Below, piece by piece: positions 32,645 through 41,855 of a stretch of 64,000 nt of DNA. A program made the translations under genes and the position numbers. This stretch comes from Actinomyces capricornis (GTDB lineage Bacteria > Actinomycetota > Actinomycetes > Actinomycetales > Actinomycetaceae). Below the pieces are notes generated by a model, which saw nothing but the letters and a program-made list of their open reading frames with translations, was not told the origin of the DNA and did not search any database. Every line of letters starts with the position of its first letter. The first letter of the stretch is position 1. Location of the stretch: contig NZ_AP025017.1 in NCBI RefSeq assembly GCF_019974135.1, positions 1,302,001 through 1,366,000 on the forward strand, written 5' to 3'.

Positions 32645-34114
32645 GTGAGGCTCACACGGCTCCAGGAGCACATCCCTTCAGCGATCGTCGTCGTCATCGC
32701 CGCCTGGGTGATGATCACCTACTCCATCGCCCAGTGGCACGCCATGCAGGTGCCCAGCTGGGACCTGGCGATCTTCTCCGAGCTGGCCAAGGCCTACTCG
32801 CGCCTCGAGGCCCCCATCGTCCCGGTCAAGGGCGACGGCTACAACCTCCTGGGCGACCACTTCCACCCGATCCTGGTGCTGCTGGGACCGGTGTGGCGGC
32901 TCTTCCCCAGCCCGCTGAGCCTCCTGATCGTCCAGGACCTCCTCCTGGCGGCCTCGGCCTGGCCGCTGACGCGCCTGGCCGCCCGCCTGACCAACCCCTG
33001 GCTGGGGGGAGTCCTGGGCCTGGTCTACGCCCTGTCCTGGGGGCTCCAGGGGGCGGTGGCCGCGCAGTTCCACGAGATCGCCTTCGCCGTGCCCATGCTC
33101 GCCCTGGCCACCACCGCCTATGTGGAGCGGCGCTGGGTGGCGGTGGCCGCATGGTCGGCCCCGCTGGTCCTGATCAAGGAGGACCTGGGGCTGACAGTCC
33201 TGGTCATCGGGGCGGCCGTGGCCTGGACCGGCCGCCGCGAGCGCCGAGCGGTGCGCCTGGGCGCGGGCCTGGCGGTCTTCGGCCTGGCCTCCTTCCTGCT
33301 CACCGTCCTGGCCCTCCTTCCGGCCCTCAACCCTGAGGGCGTGTGGGCCTACGGGCTGCAGACCGGCGCCGAGGACGACGCCGCGCCCACCCCGCTCCTG
33401 ACCCGCCTGTTCACCCCGTCGGTCAAGCTGGAGACCCTGGGGGTCCTGGTGGCCACCTGCGGGCTCATCGGCCTGCGCTCCCCCTGGATCCTGGCGGTGG
33501 GCCCCACCCTGGCCTGGAGGTTCCTGGGCTCCATCGGGTTCTACTGGGAGTGGAGCAACTGGCACTACAACGCGGTTCTCATGCCCATCGCCTTCGGCGC
33601 CCTGCTCGACGTCGTCGCCCGCCTCCGGGCCAAGGGGCGCTGGCAGGAGCCCGCGCCGGGACGCATCACGCCCACCGGCCTGCCGACCTCGGGCTGGCTG
33701 ACCGTCCCCCTGCCCGCGCGCTATGCCACGATCATCGGCCTGGGCACGACCATCACCGCCTCCCTGGCCCTGGCCTCCCACCTGCCCTTCTGGGCCATGA
33801 CGCAGAAGGGCTTCGAGACCACCAGTGAGCGCGCCGCCACCGCGCAGGAGATCATCAACACCATCCCGCGGGGCTCCACCGTCGTCACCGACCTGGGCAT
33901 GCTGGCCTACCTGGTGCCCACGGCGGAGGTCTCCTGGGTGGGGACGAGCACCTCCGACAAGGACTACGTCGTCATCGACAAGAAGTCCACCTCCTGGGGC
34001 GGCAACGCGCCCACCGACGCCGCCCAGTGGGCGCAGGACCAGTCCATGGAGGGCTCCACCTACACCCTCATCCTCGACAGCGACGACTACCAGGTGGCCC
34101 GCCGTGACCGCTGA
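32645..34114 (+). CDS. DUF2079 polytopic membrane protein
   Basis: 489 aa with roughly ten hydrophobic segments. The DUF2079 signatures are SWDLAIFSELAKAYSRL near the N-terminus, GDHFHPILVLLGPVWRLFPS, and a central QFHEIAFAVPMLAL. The family resembles GT-C-type glycosyltransferases but no reaction is established. The GTG at 32645 lies 7 nt after TAGGCT (32632), a leaderless start. The stop overlaps the first fluoride-channel gene, so the three genes are co-transcribed. The C-terminal 90 residues are extracytoplasmic and contain TVVTDLGMLAYLVP. Confidence 0.84.
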   Translation: MRLTRLQEHIPSAIVVVIAAWVMITYSIAQWHAMQVPSWDLAIFSELAKAYSRLEAPIVPVKGDGYNLLGDHFHPILVLLGPVWRLFPSPLSLLIVQDLLLAASAWPLTRLAARLTNPWLGGVLGLVYALSWGLQGAVAAQFHEIAFAVPMLALATTAYVERRWVAVAAWSAPLVLIKEDLGLTVLVIGAAVAWTGRRERRAVRLGAGLAVFGLASFLLTVLALLPALNPEGVWAYGLQTGAEDDAAPTPLLTRLFTPSVKLETLGVLVATCGLIGLRSPWILAVGPTLAWRFLGSIGFYWEWSNWHYNAVLMPIAFGALLDVVARLRAKGRWQEPAPGRITPTGLPTSGWLTVPLPARYATIIGLGTTITASLALASHLPFWAMTQKGFETTSERAATAQEIINTIPRGSTVVTDLGMLAYLVPTAEVSWVGTSTSDKDYVVIDKKSTSWGGNAPTDAAQWAQDQSMEGSTYTLILDSDDYQVARRDR

Positions 34115-34493
34115 GCCCCGCGAGTTGGCCGCCGTGGGCCTGGGCGGGGCCTGCGGCTGCCTCCTGCGGGCGGGCCTGGGAGGCCAGGTGCCGACGACAC
34201 TGGCGATCAACCTCCTGGGCGCCCTCGCCCTGGGTGTGCTCCTGGGCTCGCTGGGGCAGCACCACCGCCTGCTGCGCCTGGCCCTGGGCACAGGGGTGCT
34301 GGGTGGGCTGACCACGCACTCGACCTTCATCCTCCAGTCCCAGCAGCTCCTGGTCCAGGGGGGCCTCCTGCCGGGCGCGGCCTATCTCCTGGGCGCCTTC
34401 GCCGCAGGCGTGGCCTCGGCGGGCCTGGGCCTGTGGCTGGGAGGCCTGCTCCGGCACCACGGCCGCGCCAGAGGCAGGCGGGCCACCACATGA
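34104..34493 (+). CDS. crcB: Fluoride channel subunit CrcB/FluC (first copy)
   Basis: 129 aa, four membrane helices. INLLGALALGVLLG and the TTHSTF loop (GTGVLGGLTTHSTFI) are the Fluc pore signatures, with Asn and Thr/Ser/Phe at the expected places. The GTG at 34104 overlaps the DUF2079 stop. The second copy starts inside its stop codon (ATGA), which suggests a heterodimeric channel, as known for Gram-positive paired crcB genes. No fluoride riboswitch is visible upstream. Confidence 0.92.
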   Translation: MTAEPRELAAVGLGGACGCLLRAGLGGQVPTTLAINLLGALALGVLLGSLGQHHRLLRLALGTGVLGGLTTHSTFILQSQQLLVQGGLLPGAAYLLGAFAAGVASAGLGLWLGGLLRHHGRARGRRATT

Positions 34494-34900
34494 TCTGGCT
34501 CGCCCTGTCGGCGGCCGGTGGCCTGGGGGCCGTGTGCCGCTTCGTCATCGACGCACGGGTGGCGCGGGCCACCGCCCCGCCCGACGGCACTCCTGGCACT
34601 GCCCCGATACCCCTGGGCACAGCGGTGGTCAATGCCAGCGCCTGCCTGCTCATGGGGCTGCTCGTCAGTATCCAGGGGAGCCTCTCGGCCGCTCCGGCGG
34701 ACGCTGCCCTGACCGAGGTCCTGGGGGTTGGCCTCCTGGGCGGGTACTCCACCTTCTCCACCGCTGCCGTGGAGGGAGCCCGCCTCCTGGCCTCGGGCCG
34801 CTGGGAATCGGCAGCGCTCCACGGCGCCCTGATGACACTGGCGACGCTGCTGGCGGCCGTGGCGGGTCTCATGCTCGGATCCACCCTGACGCCGCACTAG
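34490..34900 (+). CDS. crcB: Fluoride channel subunit CrcB/FluC (second copy)
   Basis: 136 aa, four membrane helices. The N-terminal GGLGAVCRFVIDARV contains the conserved Arg. TAVVNASACLLMGLL supplies the pore Asn, and GVGLLGGYSTFSTAAVE the sodium/pore loop. It is the partner of the preceding gene and translationally coupled to it. The last 39 bases of coding sequence are repeated about 70 bases downstream. Confidence 0.93.
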   Translation: MIWLALSAAGGLGAVCRFVIDARVARATAPPDGTPGTAPIPLGTAVVNASACLLMGLLVSIQGSLSAAPADAALTEVLGVGLLGGYSTFSTAAVEGARLLASGRWESAALHGALMTLATLLAAVAGLMLGSTLTPH

Positions 34901-35006
34901 CCGCACCGCCCCGGCCAGCTGATCCGCGTCGACATCAAGAAGCAGTGCCGCATCCCGCCCGGCCCCCGTGGCGGGTCTCATGCCCGGATCCACCCTGGCG
35001 ACGCAC
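34859..35006 (+). repeat. Direct repeat of the crcB 3' end (39 bp, two copies 109 bp apart)
   Basis: 34859-34897 (end of the second crcB) and 34968-35006 (intergenic) match at about 36 of 39 positions around GGCGGGTCTCATG and GGATCCACCCTG. The second copy has no gene context, so it looks like a partial duplication or a remnant of a further crcB copy. Confidence 0.7.
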
Positions 35007-35106
35007 CAGCAGCACCGCACTGGACGCGGCCCGGGTGCGCCGCGACGCCGCCGGCCCGGAGCGGGGGCAGCGGGGCAACAGCCGCCCCCTCTGCCACACT
35101 GGCATC

Positions 35107-35904
35107 ATGACAGCCGGCCCCACCGCTCCCACGACCTCCAAGTCCAACCAGGTCATCGTCATCCTCCTGGTCATCATCGCCGTCCTGCTGGCGGCCATCG
35201 CCGCCTTCGTCGCGCGCGGCATGACCTCGCAGGACTCCAGCCCACAGGCCGGCGCCACCGCGAGCGGGCCCACTGCGGCCAGCAGTGGCGGGCCCAGCGC
35301 GGCCGAGACCTCCGCGCCCACGCAAACCGATGAGCAGACCCTGTCCCTCATCCGCTCCCAGGCGCGCCGCGACCCCTCTGACGGGCAGGCCCGGGGAGAG
35401 GCGGACGCCCCGGTGGTCATGGTCCTCTACTCCGACTTCGCCTGCCCCTACTGCACGCTCTTCGCCCAGGAGGTCGCCCCCGAGCTGGAGGACCTCGTGG
35501 CCGACGGCACGCTGCGCATCGAATGGCGCGACCTGGCGCAGATCACCGAGACCTCGCCCCTGGCGGCCCAGGCCGGCATCGCCGCCGCCAAGCAGGGCAG
35601 GTTCTGGGAGTTCCACGACGCGGTCTACACGGCCGCCGACCCCCAGGGCCACCCCGAGTACACCGAGGACTCCCTGGTGGACTTCGCCCAGAAGGCGGGC
35701 GTGCCCGACCTGGAGGCCTTCCGCACCGAGATGACGGCCCCGGAGACGGTCGAGGCGGTGACCGCCTCCACGCAGCAGGCCTACTCCATCGGCATTCAAG
35801 GCACCCCCTTCATGCTGGTGGGCGACACCTACATCTCCGGCTACCGCCCGGCGGAGTACGTGCGCGCCACGGTCCTGGAGCAGGCCGCCCTGGCGGAGCA
35901 GTAG
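35107..35904 (+). CDS. Membrane-anchored DsbA-like thiol oxidoreductase
   Basis: 265 aa. One N-terminal membrane helix (VIVILLVIIAVLLAAIAAFV) and a Ser/Thr/Pro-rich spacer precede the DsbA-type thioredoxin domain. The active site SDFACPYCTLF and the cis-Pro loop IQGTPFMLVGD are intact. It should form or isomerise disulfides outside the membrane. In Actinomyces such enzymes support pilin folding. The ATG at 35107 is the first credible start; the longer frame upstream is a shadow. A CcdA-like gene follows after three bases, making a redox pair. Confidence 0.9.
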   Translation: MTAGPTAPTTSKSNQVIVILLVIIAVLLAAIAAFVARGMTSQDSSPQAGATASGPTAASSGGPSAAETSAPTQTDEQTLSLIRSQARRDPSDGQARGEADAPVVMVLYSDFACPYCTLFAQEVAPELEDLVADGTLRIEWRDLAQITETSPLAAQAGIAAAKQGRFWEFHDAVYTAADPQGHPEYTEDSLVDFAQKAGVPDLEAFRTEMTAPETVEAVTASTQQAYSIGIQGTPFMLVGDTYISGYRPAEYVRATVLEQAALAEQ

Positions 35905-35907
35905 GCC

Positions 35908-36720
35908 GTGGCCCTGGCCGCCTTCCTGGGCGGCGTCCTGACCCTGCTCGCCCCCTGCTCGGTCATGGTGCTGCCCGCCTTCTTCGCCTACGCCTTCACC
36001 TCGCCGCGAGCGCTCCTGGGGCGCACCGCCGTGTACTGGTTGGGCCTGCTCACCACCTTGCTGCCCCTGGGCGTCCTGGCCGGCAGCCTGGGCGCGCTCC
36101 TGCGCCAGCACATGACCACGGCCACCCTCCTGGGAGGCATCGCCGTGATCATCCTGGGGGTCCTCCAGGCACTCTCGATCCCCCTGCACCTGCCCGGCCT
36201 CGCGCGCGGCGGGGCCCCGGCAGCTCGGCGAAATGCGGCCTCGCCGCTGTCGGTCTACCTGCTGGGGGCGCTGGCGGGACTGGCCGGGGTGGGGTGCGCC
36301 GGACCGATCCTGGGCTCGGTGCTGGTGCTGGCCGGGCTGGGCGGTTCCCCGGCGAGGGCGGCAGCGCTCATGGTCCTGTACTCCCTGGGCATGGTCCTGC
36401 CCCTGGTGGTGCTGGCACTGGCCTGGAGCCGGCTGGGCTCCGCCTCCCGGTCCTGGCTGCGCCCGCGCACCGTGACCCTGGCGGGGCGCACCACCACGTG
36501 GACCGAGCTCATCGGTGGCGCCCTGTGCGTGGCTCTGGGGGGCCTCATGGTCGTGGTGGGCCCCAGCGGCCTGAACGGTGGGCTGGTCTCGGCCCGCACC
36601 CTGGCTGACGCCGAGCAGCAGGTCCTGGCCGCGGCCGGGGCTGTGCCCGCCTGGCCGCTGGCCATGCTTGCCGCAGCGCTCCTGGCGCTGGCGGTCCTCC
36701 TCATCGCCCGACGCCGGTAA
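35908..36720 (+). CDS. CcdA/DsbD-like thiol-disulfide transmembrane protein
   Basis: 270 aa with about six membrane helices. The N-terminal LTLLAPCSVMVLPAFFAYAF and the second half's GLAGVGCAGPILGSV carry the two conserved Cys that relay electrons across the membrane. GTG at 35908, three bases after the DsbA-like gene. It probably passes reducing power to (or takes it from) the exported thioredoxin-fold partner. A substrate other than the neighbour, such as an apocytochrome, cannot be excluded. Confidence 0.85.
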   Translation: MALAAFLGGVLTLLAPCSVMVLPAFFAYAFTSPRALLGRTAVYWLGLLTTLLPLGVLAGSLGALLRQHMTTATLLGGIAVIILGVLQALSIPLHLPGLARGGAPAARRNAASPLSVYLLGALAGLAGVGCAGPILGSVLVLAGLGGSPARAAALMVLYSLGMVLPLVVLALAWSRLGSASRSWLRPRTVTLAGRTTTWTELIGGALCVALGGLMVVVGPSGLNGGLVSARTLADAEQQVLAAAGAVPAWPLAMLAAALLALAVLLIARRR

Positions 36721-36869
36721 CGCCCCGCCCGCACCCTGCGCCTCGGTGCCTCAGGCGGGGCCGGAGACTACCCGGCGGCCCAGCGCCCCCGCCCCGGCCC
36801 GTTACAGGAGCATAGGGGCAACGAAATGACACGGCGTCACCGTGGTCAATTCCATGGCCGCCGCACTTG

Positions 36870-36888
36870 TTAGGTAAACCTAGCCTCG
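36870..36888 (+). promoter_or_regulatory. Iron box (IdeR/DtxR-type operator)
   Basis: TTAGGTAAACCTAGCCT fits the DtxR/IdeR consensus TTAGGTTAGGCTAACC in its left half and symmetry. A second TTAGG follows at about 36890. It lies about 75 bases before the siderophore uptake operon, which should therefore be repressed by iron-loaded regulator. Confidence 0.82.
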
Positions 36889-36961
36889 GTTAGGGTCCCG
36901 GGAGTCATCGACGTCGGCCGCATCCGTCCGCGTCCCTGCCCCTCACCTGAGAAGAGGCCCC

Positions 36962-37996
36962 GTGTCCGTCTCCCGCAAGTCCTTCCTCATCAGCACCGGC
37001 GCCGTGTCCCTCGGCGCGCTCCTGGCCGCCTGCGGCTCCTCCAGCACCTCCACCACCGGCGCCTCCTCCGGCTCCGGGGAGACCATCAGCATCAAGCACG
37101 CCTTCGGCATCACTGAGGTCCCCGCTGGCGTCACCCGCATCGCCTCGGTCAACTGGGCCAACCAGGACCTGCCCCTGGCCCTGGGCATCATGCCGGTGGG
37201 CTTCGCCAAGCAGGTCTGGGGCGTGGAGGACGACTCGGGCATGCTCGCCTGGACCAAGGAGAAGGTCGACGAGCTCGTGGCCGCCGGTGCCGACAAGCCC
37301 GTCCTGTTCGACGAGACCGACGGCATCCCGCTGGAGGCCATCAACGACACCAAGCCCGAGGTCATCCTGGCCGCCTACTCCGGCCTGACCGAGGAGGACT
37401 ACAAGGCGCTCAGCGAGATCGCGCCCACCGTCGCCTACCCGACCGTGGCCTGGGGCACCCCGTGGCGCGAGATGATCACCATGGACGCCACCGCCATCGG
37501 CAAGAAGGCCGAGGGCGAGGCCCTCATCACCGAGCTCGAGGGCCTCATCAGCACCGAGGTGGGCAAGCACCCGCAGATCAAAAGCAAGAGCGCCGCCTTC
37601 TTCTACGTCGACGAGACCAGTTCCAAGCTCGGCTTCTACAACACCGTCGATCCGCGCACCGCCTTCCTGGCCGACCTGGGGATGGAGCTTCCCGCCTCGG
37701 TGAAGAAGGCCTCCGAGGCCAACCCGAGCGCCTTCAACACCGACATCTCCGAGGAGCTGGTCGACCAGCTCTCCGACATCGACGTCATCGTCATGTACGG
37801 CACCCCCGACCGCCTCGCCGAGCTCCAGAAGGACTCCCTCAAGGGCAGGATCCCCGCCATCGCCAACGGCGCAGTGGCCTTCGTGGGGGACAGCAACGCG
37901 ATGGCAGCCTCGACCAACCCCGGCCCCCTGTCCCTGCCCTGGGGCATCGACAAGTACGTCGAGCTCATCGCCGACGCCGCCGACAAGGCCAAGTGA
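36962..37996 (+). CDS. Iron-siderophore ABC transporter substrate-binding lipoprotein
   Basis: 344 aa. The lipobox GALLAACG places the lipidated Cys near residue 24, and a Ser/Thr-rich tether follows. The rest is a FhuD/FepB-type (TroA-like) two-lobed domain, with ITEVPAGVTRIASVNWANQD at the start of the first lobe. It captures ferric siderophore outside the cell. GTG at 36962 after GAGAAGAGG. It is the first of five overlapping genes controlled by an iron box. Confidence 0.93.
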   Translation: MSVSRKSFLISTGAVSLGALLAACGSSSTSTTGASSGSGETISIKHAFGITEVPAGVTRIASVNWANQDLPLALGIMPVGFAKQVWGVEDDSGMLAWTKEKVDELVAAGADKPVLFDETDGIPLEAINDTKPEVILAAYSGLTEEDYKALSEIAPTVAYPTVAWGTPWREMITMDATAIGKKAEGEALITELEGLISTEVGKHPQIKSKSAAFFYVDETSSKLGFYNTVDPRTAFLADLGMELPASVKKASEANPSAFNTDISEELVDQLSDIDVIVMYGTPDRLAELQKDSLKGRIPAIANGAVAFVGDSNAMAASTNPGPLSLPWGIDKYVELIADAADKAK

Positions 37997-39006
37997 CCGC
38001 CCCCGCCTCGCACGGGGGCAGCCGGTACCCGCTCACGCTGCTCCTCCTCCTGGTGCTGGTGGCGGCCTCAGCCCTAGCCTCGATCTCCTTCGGCGCCAGG
38101 ATCGTCAGCCTGGGCGAGATCGTCGGCGGCCTGGGCGCCACCAGCCAGGAGTTCGGGGCGGTGGTTGTCGGCGAGCGCATCCCCCGCACCGCCACCGCCC
38201 TGTGCGCCGGGGCGGCCCTGGGCCTGTCCGGCGCCCTCATGCAGGCCGTGACCCGCAACCCCATCGCCGACCCAGGCATCCTGGGCATCAACACCGGCGC
38301 CTCCCTGGCCATCGTCATCGGTATCGCCTTCGCGGGCATCAGCTCCACCCCCCAGTACATGGCGGTGGCCATGGTGGGGGCCTGCCTGACCGCGGTCTTC
38401 GTCTACGCCGTGGGCTCCCTGGGGCCGGGAGGGACGACACCGGTCAAGCTGGCCCTGGCCGGTGTGGCCACCACCGCGGCCCTGTCCAGCCTGGTCAGCG
38501 CGATCATGCTCCCCAGGGTCCAGGGCCTGGAGGACTTCCGCTTCTGGCAGGTCGGCGGCCTGGGGCGGGGCACATGGCAGTCCCTGGGCGCCATCGCACC
38601 CGCCCTCATCCTGGCCGCCGTGGTGGCCATGGCCCTGGCCGGCGCCCTCAACTCCCTGGCGCTGGGCGAGGAGATGGCCGTGGGCCTGGGGGTCAGGGTC
38701 ACCCGCACGCGCCTGGGCGCCACCGCCGCCGGCGTCGTCCTATGCGCTGCGGTGACGGCAGTCACCGGCCCCATCGGCTTCGTGGGCCTCATGGTGCCCC
38801 ACGCCGTGCGCATGCTCTCAGGCTCCGACCACCGCTGGCTGCTGCCCCTGTCCGCGCTGGCCGGCGCGGCCCTGCTGACCCTGGCCGACGTGCTGGGCCG
38901 GGTCATCGCCCGCCCCAGCGAGGTGGCGGTGGGCCTGGTGACCGCTTTCGTGGGCGCACCCGTCCTCATCGCCATCGCCAGGGGCGCGAAGGTGCGCGAG
39001 CTATGA
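37993..39006 (+). CDS. FecCD-type iron-siderophore ABC permease (first subunit)
   Basis: 337 aa with about nine membrane helices. Family signatures are GERIPRTATALCAGAALGLSG, ALMQAVTRNPIADPGILGIN, and TAVTGPIGFVGLMVPHAVRM for ATPase coupling. The GTG at 37993 overlaps the binding-protein stop. It pairs with the next gene to form the membrane channel. Confidence 0.94.
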   Translation: MTAPASHGGSRYPLTLLLLLVLVAASALASISFGARIVSLGEIVGGLGATSQEFGAVVVGERIPRTATALCAGAALGLSGALMQAVTRNPIADPGILGINTGASLAIVIGIAFAGISSTPQYMAVAMVGACLTAVFVYAVGSLGPGGTTPVKLALAGVATTAALSSLVSAIMLPRVQGLEDFRFWQVGGLGRGTWQSLGAIAPALILAAVVAMALAGALNSLALGEEMAVGLGVRVTRTRLGATAAGVVLCAAVTAVTGPIGFVGLMVPHAVRMLSGSDHRWLLPLSALAGAALLTLADVLGRVIARPSEVAVGLVTAFVGAPVLIAIARGAKVREL

Positions 39007-40046
39007 GCGCCACCGCATTGGCCCCCGGCTTCACCCGCGCCGGGCAGCGGCGCCGCGCCCGGCGCTACCTGCTGGTCGTGGCCCTCCTGGCCCTGGCCGT
39101 CGTCGTCCTGTGGTGGACGAGCCTCATCATCGGCGAGACCTGGTACTCCCCCGGCGAGATCCTGGCCGTCATGCGGGGCGAGAGCGTGCCCGGGGCCTCC
39201 TACGCGGTGGGGCGTCGGCGCCTGCCGCATGCCATCATCGCGGCACTGGTGGGCATCGCCTTCGGCATGTCCGGCACCACCTCGCAGACCATGCTGCGCA
39301 ACCCACTGGCCAGCCCCGACATCATCGGCATCACCTCGGGGGCCTCTGCCTCGGCGGTCTTCGCGATCCTGGTCCTGAACTGGTCGGGGCCACGCGTGAC
39401 GGCCCTCGCCATCGCCTGCGGTCTGGGCACCGCGGCGCTCATCTACGTGCTCTCGGGGTCGGGGGGCTCCCAGGGGGGCCGACTCATCCTCATCGGCATC
39501 GGCGTCTCGGCGATGCTCACCTCCGTCATCGGCTACCTCCAGCAGCGCGCCAGCATCTACGACGTCGCCGACGCCATGCGCTGGCTATCGGGCTCCCTGG
39601 CCTCCACCAGCTGGGACCAGGTCCCGCTCCTGACCGGCGCCGTGGCGGCGTGCGGCGCGATCCTGCTGGCCCTGGGACGCGACCTGGGGCCCCTGACCCT
39701 GGGCGAGGAGGCCGCCACGGGACTGGGGGTGGCGGTGGTCCGCACCCGCCTCCTGCTCATCGTCACCATGGTGGCCCTGGCCTCATTCGCCACGGCCACC
39801 ACCGGCCCCATCGCCTTCGTCTCCTTCCTGGCCGGGCCCATCGCCGCCCGCCTGGTGGGGCGCACCAGCCGCACCCTCCTCATCCCCGCCGCCCTGACCG
39901 GTGCGCTCATCGTCCTGGGCGGGGACCTGGTGGCTCAGCACCTGCTGCCCACCCGCCTCCCGGTGGGCGTGGTCACCGGCATCGTGGGCGCCCCCTACCT
40001 CATCATCCAACTCCTCCGGATCAACCGACAGGGGGCCAGCGCATGA
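39003..40046 (+). CDS. FecCD-type iron-siderophore ABC permease (second subunit)
   Basis: 347 aa. An Arg-rich N-terminus is followed by about nine helices, with GRRRLPHAIIAALVGIAFGM, TMLRNPLASPDIIGITSG and TGPIAFVSFLAGPIA. The ATG at 39003 overlaps the preceding stop. It is the partner of the first permease and has the same fold with low identity, as usual for these heterodimers. Confidence 0.94.
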   Translation: MSATALAPGFTRAGQRRRARRYLLVVALLALAVVVLWWTSLIIGETWYSPGEILAVMRGESVPGASYAVGRRRLPHAIIAALVGIAFGMSGTTSQTMLRNPLASPDIIGITSGASASAVFAILVLNWSGPRVTALAIACGLGTAALIYVLSGSGGSQGGRLILIGIGVSAMLTSVIGYLQQRASIYDVADAMRWLSGSLASTSWDQVPLLTGAVAACGAILLALGRDLGPLTLGEEAATGLGVAVVRTRLLLIVTMVALASFATATTGPIAFVSFLAGPIAARLVGRTSRTLLIPAALTGALIVLGGDLVAQHLLPTRLPVGVVTGIVGAPYLIIQLLRINRQGASA

Positions 40047-40882
40047 CCACCGCGCAGCCGGCGCAGGAGCCGGCACAGCTGACCACCACCGCCCTGCGCT
40101 CGGGCTACGGCGGGCGCGTCGTCGTCGACGGCGTGGACGTGACCATCCCCCACGGACGGATCACCGTCATCGTGGGCGCCAACGCCTGCGGCAAGTCCAC
40201 CCTGCTCAAGACCATGGCGCGGATCCTGGCGCCCCTGTCAGGCCAGGTCCTGCTCGATGGGACGCCCGTGGGCTCCATCCCCACCCGCGCCCTGGCCAGG
40301 CGCCTGGGCCTGCTGCCCCAGCAGCCCATCGCCCCCGAGGGGATCACCGTGGCGGACCTCGTGGGGCGCGGGCGCCACCCCCACCAGTCCCTGTTCGCCG
40401 CCACCAGCGCCCGCGACCGGCGCATCGTGGAGGAGTCGCTGCTGGCCACGCGCACCACGGAGCTGGCCGACCGCAGCATCGATGAGCTCTCCGGGGGCCA
40501 ACGCCAGCGGGTCTGGATCGCCATGGCCCTGGCCCAGCGCACGCAGGTGCTGCTGCTCGATGAGCCCACCACCTTCCTGGACCTGGCCCACCAGGTGGAG
40601 GTGCTGGACCTGCTCACCGACCTCAACCGGGAGCGGGGCACCACGATCGCCATGGTTCTGCACGACATCAACCTGGCCGCCCGCTACGCCGACCACATCA
40701 TCGCCATGAGGAAAGGGCGCGTCGTGGCCGCGGGCGAGCCCGGGGAGGTCGTCGACGCCGCACTGGTCGCGGAGGTCCTCGGCCTCCAGGCCGAGGTCAT
40801 CACCGACCCCGTCTCCGGGACCCCACTCATCCTGCCCAAGGGCCGCCACCATGTGCGCGGTGCGCAGGAGGGCCGGGCATGA
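40043..40882 (+). CDS. Iron-siderophore ABC transporter ATP-binding protein
   Basis: 279 aa. Walker A is VGANACGKST, the Q-loop LGLLPQQ, the signature LSGGQRQR, Walker B VLLLDEPT, and the switch His lies in LHD. It powers the two FecCD permeases. The ATG at 40043 overlaps the upstream stop. The Walker A variant (ANACGKS) is frequent in siderophore ATPases. Confidence 0.95.
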   Translation: MTTAQPAQEPAQLTTTALRSGYGGRVVVDGVDVTIPHGRITVIVGANACGKSTLLKTMARILAPLSGQVLLDGTPVGSIPTRALARRLGLLPQQPIAPEGITVADLVGRGRHPHQSLFAATSARDRRIVEESLLATRTTELADRSIDELSGGQRQRVWIAMALAQRTQVLLLDEPTTFLDLAHQVEVLDLLTDLNRERGTTIAMVLHDINLAARYADHIIAMRKGRVVAAGEPGEVVDAALVAEVLGLQAEVITDPVSGTPLILPKGRHHVRGAQEGRA

Positions 40883-41787
40883 GCGGCTCGACAGCGCCCT
40901 TCCGCTTCTTCGGCGTTACGGTGGCCCGTGTCCTCGACCTCAGCGCCTCGATGCGGCGCCTGACACTCACCGGCCCGGATCTGGACCGGTTCGGCGATCC
41001 GGGCTGGGACCAGCGCATCAAGCTGGTCCTGCCCTCGCCCGAGGCGGGCTACGACCACCTGCCCACCGGGGAGGGCTGGTACCGCCAGTGGCTGGCCCTG
41101 CCCGAGGAGCTGCGACCGCCGATCCGCACCTACACCACCCGGGCGGTGCGCCGCGACTCCCACGAGGTCGACGTCGATATGGTCCTGCACGGCGCTGCCG
41201 GCCCGGCGGGCCGCTGGGCCCAGGCGGCCCAGACAGGCAGCCGGGCCATCCTCTTGGGGCCCGACGCCGGCTACGAGGGGGATCCCGGTGGCGTGGATTT
41301 CGTCCCCCCGCAGATCACGGAGCGCTTCCTGCTGTGCGGGGACGAGACGGCCGCCCCGGCGATCGCCCGGATCCTCCAGGACCTGCCCACCAACGCCCGG
41401 GGACTGGCAGTCGTGGAGCTGCCCACCGAGGCCGATGCCGCCTACCTGCCCGCCCACCCCGGCTTCGAGGTGCGGCCCCTGGGGCGCGAGGGCCGGCCGC
41501 ACGGGGAACTGCTGGTCCAGGGCCTGAGGCGGGCCGCCGCCGAGCTGTGCCCCGTCGGGACACCGCAGGAGGTCGAGGAGATCGACGTCGACCATGACCT
41601 GCTGTGGGAGGTTCCCCGCACCGCGAAGGGCGGGGCCGTGCTCAAGCGCACCACCCTGTACGCCTGGCTGGCCGGCGAGGCCGGGGCGGTGCGGGCCATG
41701 CGCCGCCACCTGGTGGCCGAGCGCGGCATCGACCGCCGCTCAGTAGCCTTCATGGGCTACTGGCGCCAGGGCAGGGCGGAGAGCTAG
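40879..41787 (+). CDS. Siderophore-interacting protein, FAD-dependent ferric reductase (SIP/ViuB family)
   Basis: 302 aa. An N-terminal FAD-binding barrel (RTYTTRAVRRD is the flavin-binding RxYT motif) and a C-terminal NAD(P)-binding SIP domain ending in YAWLAGEAGAVRAMRRHL, RRSVAFMGYWRQG. It reduces ferric siderophore in the cytoplasm to release iron. The ATG at 40879 overlaps the ATPase stop. It completes the uptake operon, which has no siderophore-synthesis genes, so xenosiderophore use is plausible. Confidence 0.94.
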   Translation: MSGSTAPFRFFGVTVARVLDLSASMRRLTLTGPDLDRFGDPGWDQRIKLVLPSPEAGYDHLPTGEGWYRQWLALPEELRPPIRTYTTRAVRRDSHEVDVDMVLHGAAGPAGRWAQAAQTGSRAILLGPDAGYEGDPGGVDFVPPQITERFLLCGDETAAPAIARILQDLPTNARGLAVVELPTEADAAYLPAHPGFEVRPLGREGRPHGELLVQGLRRAAAELCPVGTPQEVEEIDVDHDLLWEVPRTAKGGAVLKRTTLYAWLAGEAGAVRAMRRHLVAERGIDRRSVAFMGYWRQGRAES

Positions 41788-41855
41788 ACCTGCGCCCCGG
41801 GGCTGCGCCCGGTAGTCGGCCGGGGCCGGTCCGGAGGCGGCGGTGCTGCGGGGCG

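Noticed and set aside
34115..34490. Fluoride riboswitch controlling the crcB genes
   Set aside because: The first crcB overlaps the DUF2079 gene, so there is no leader for a riboswitch, and the upstream leaderless start leaves none either.
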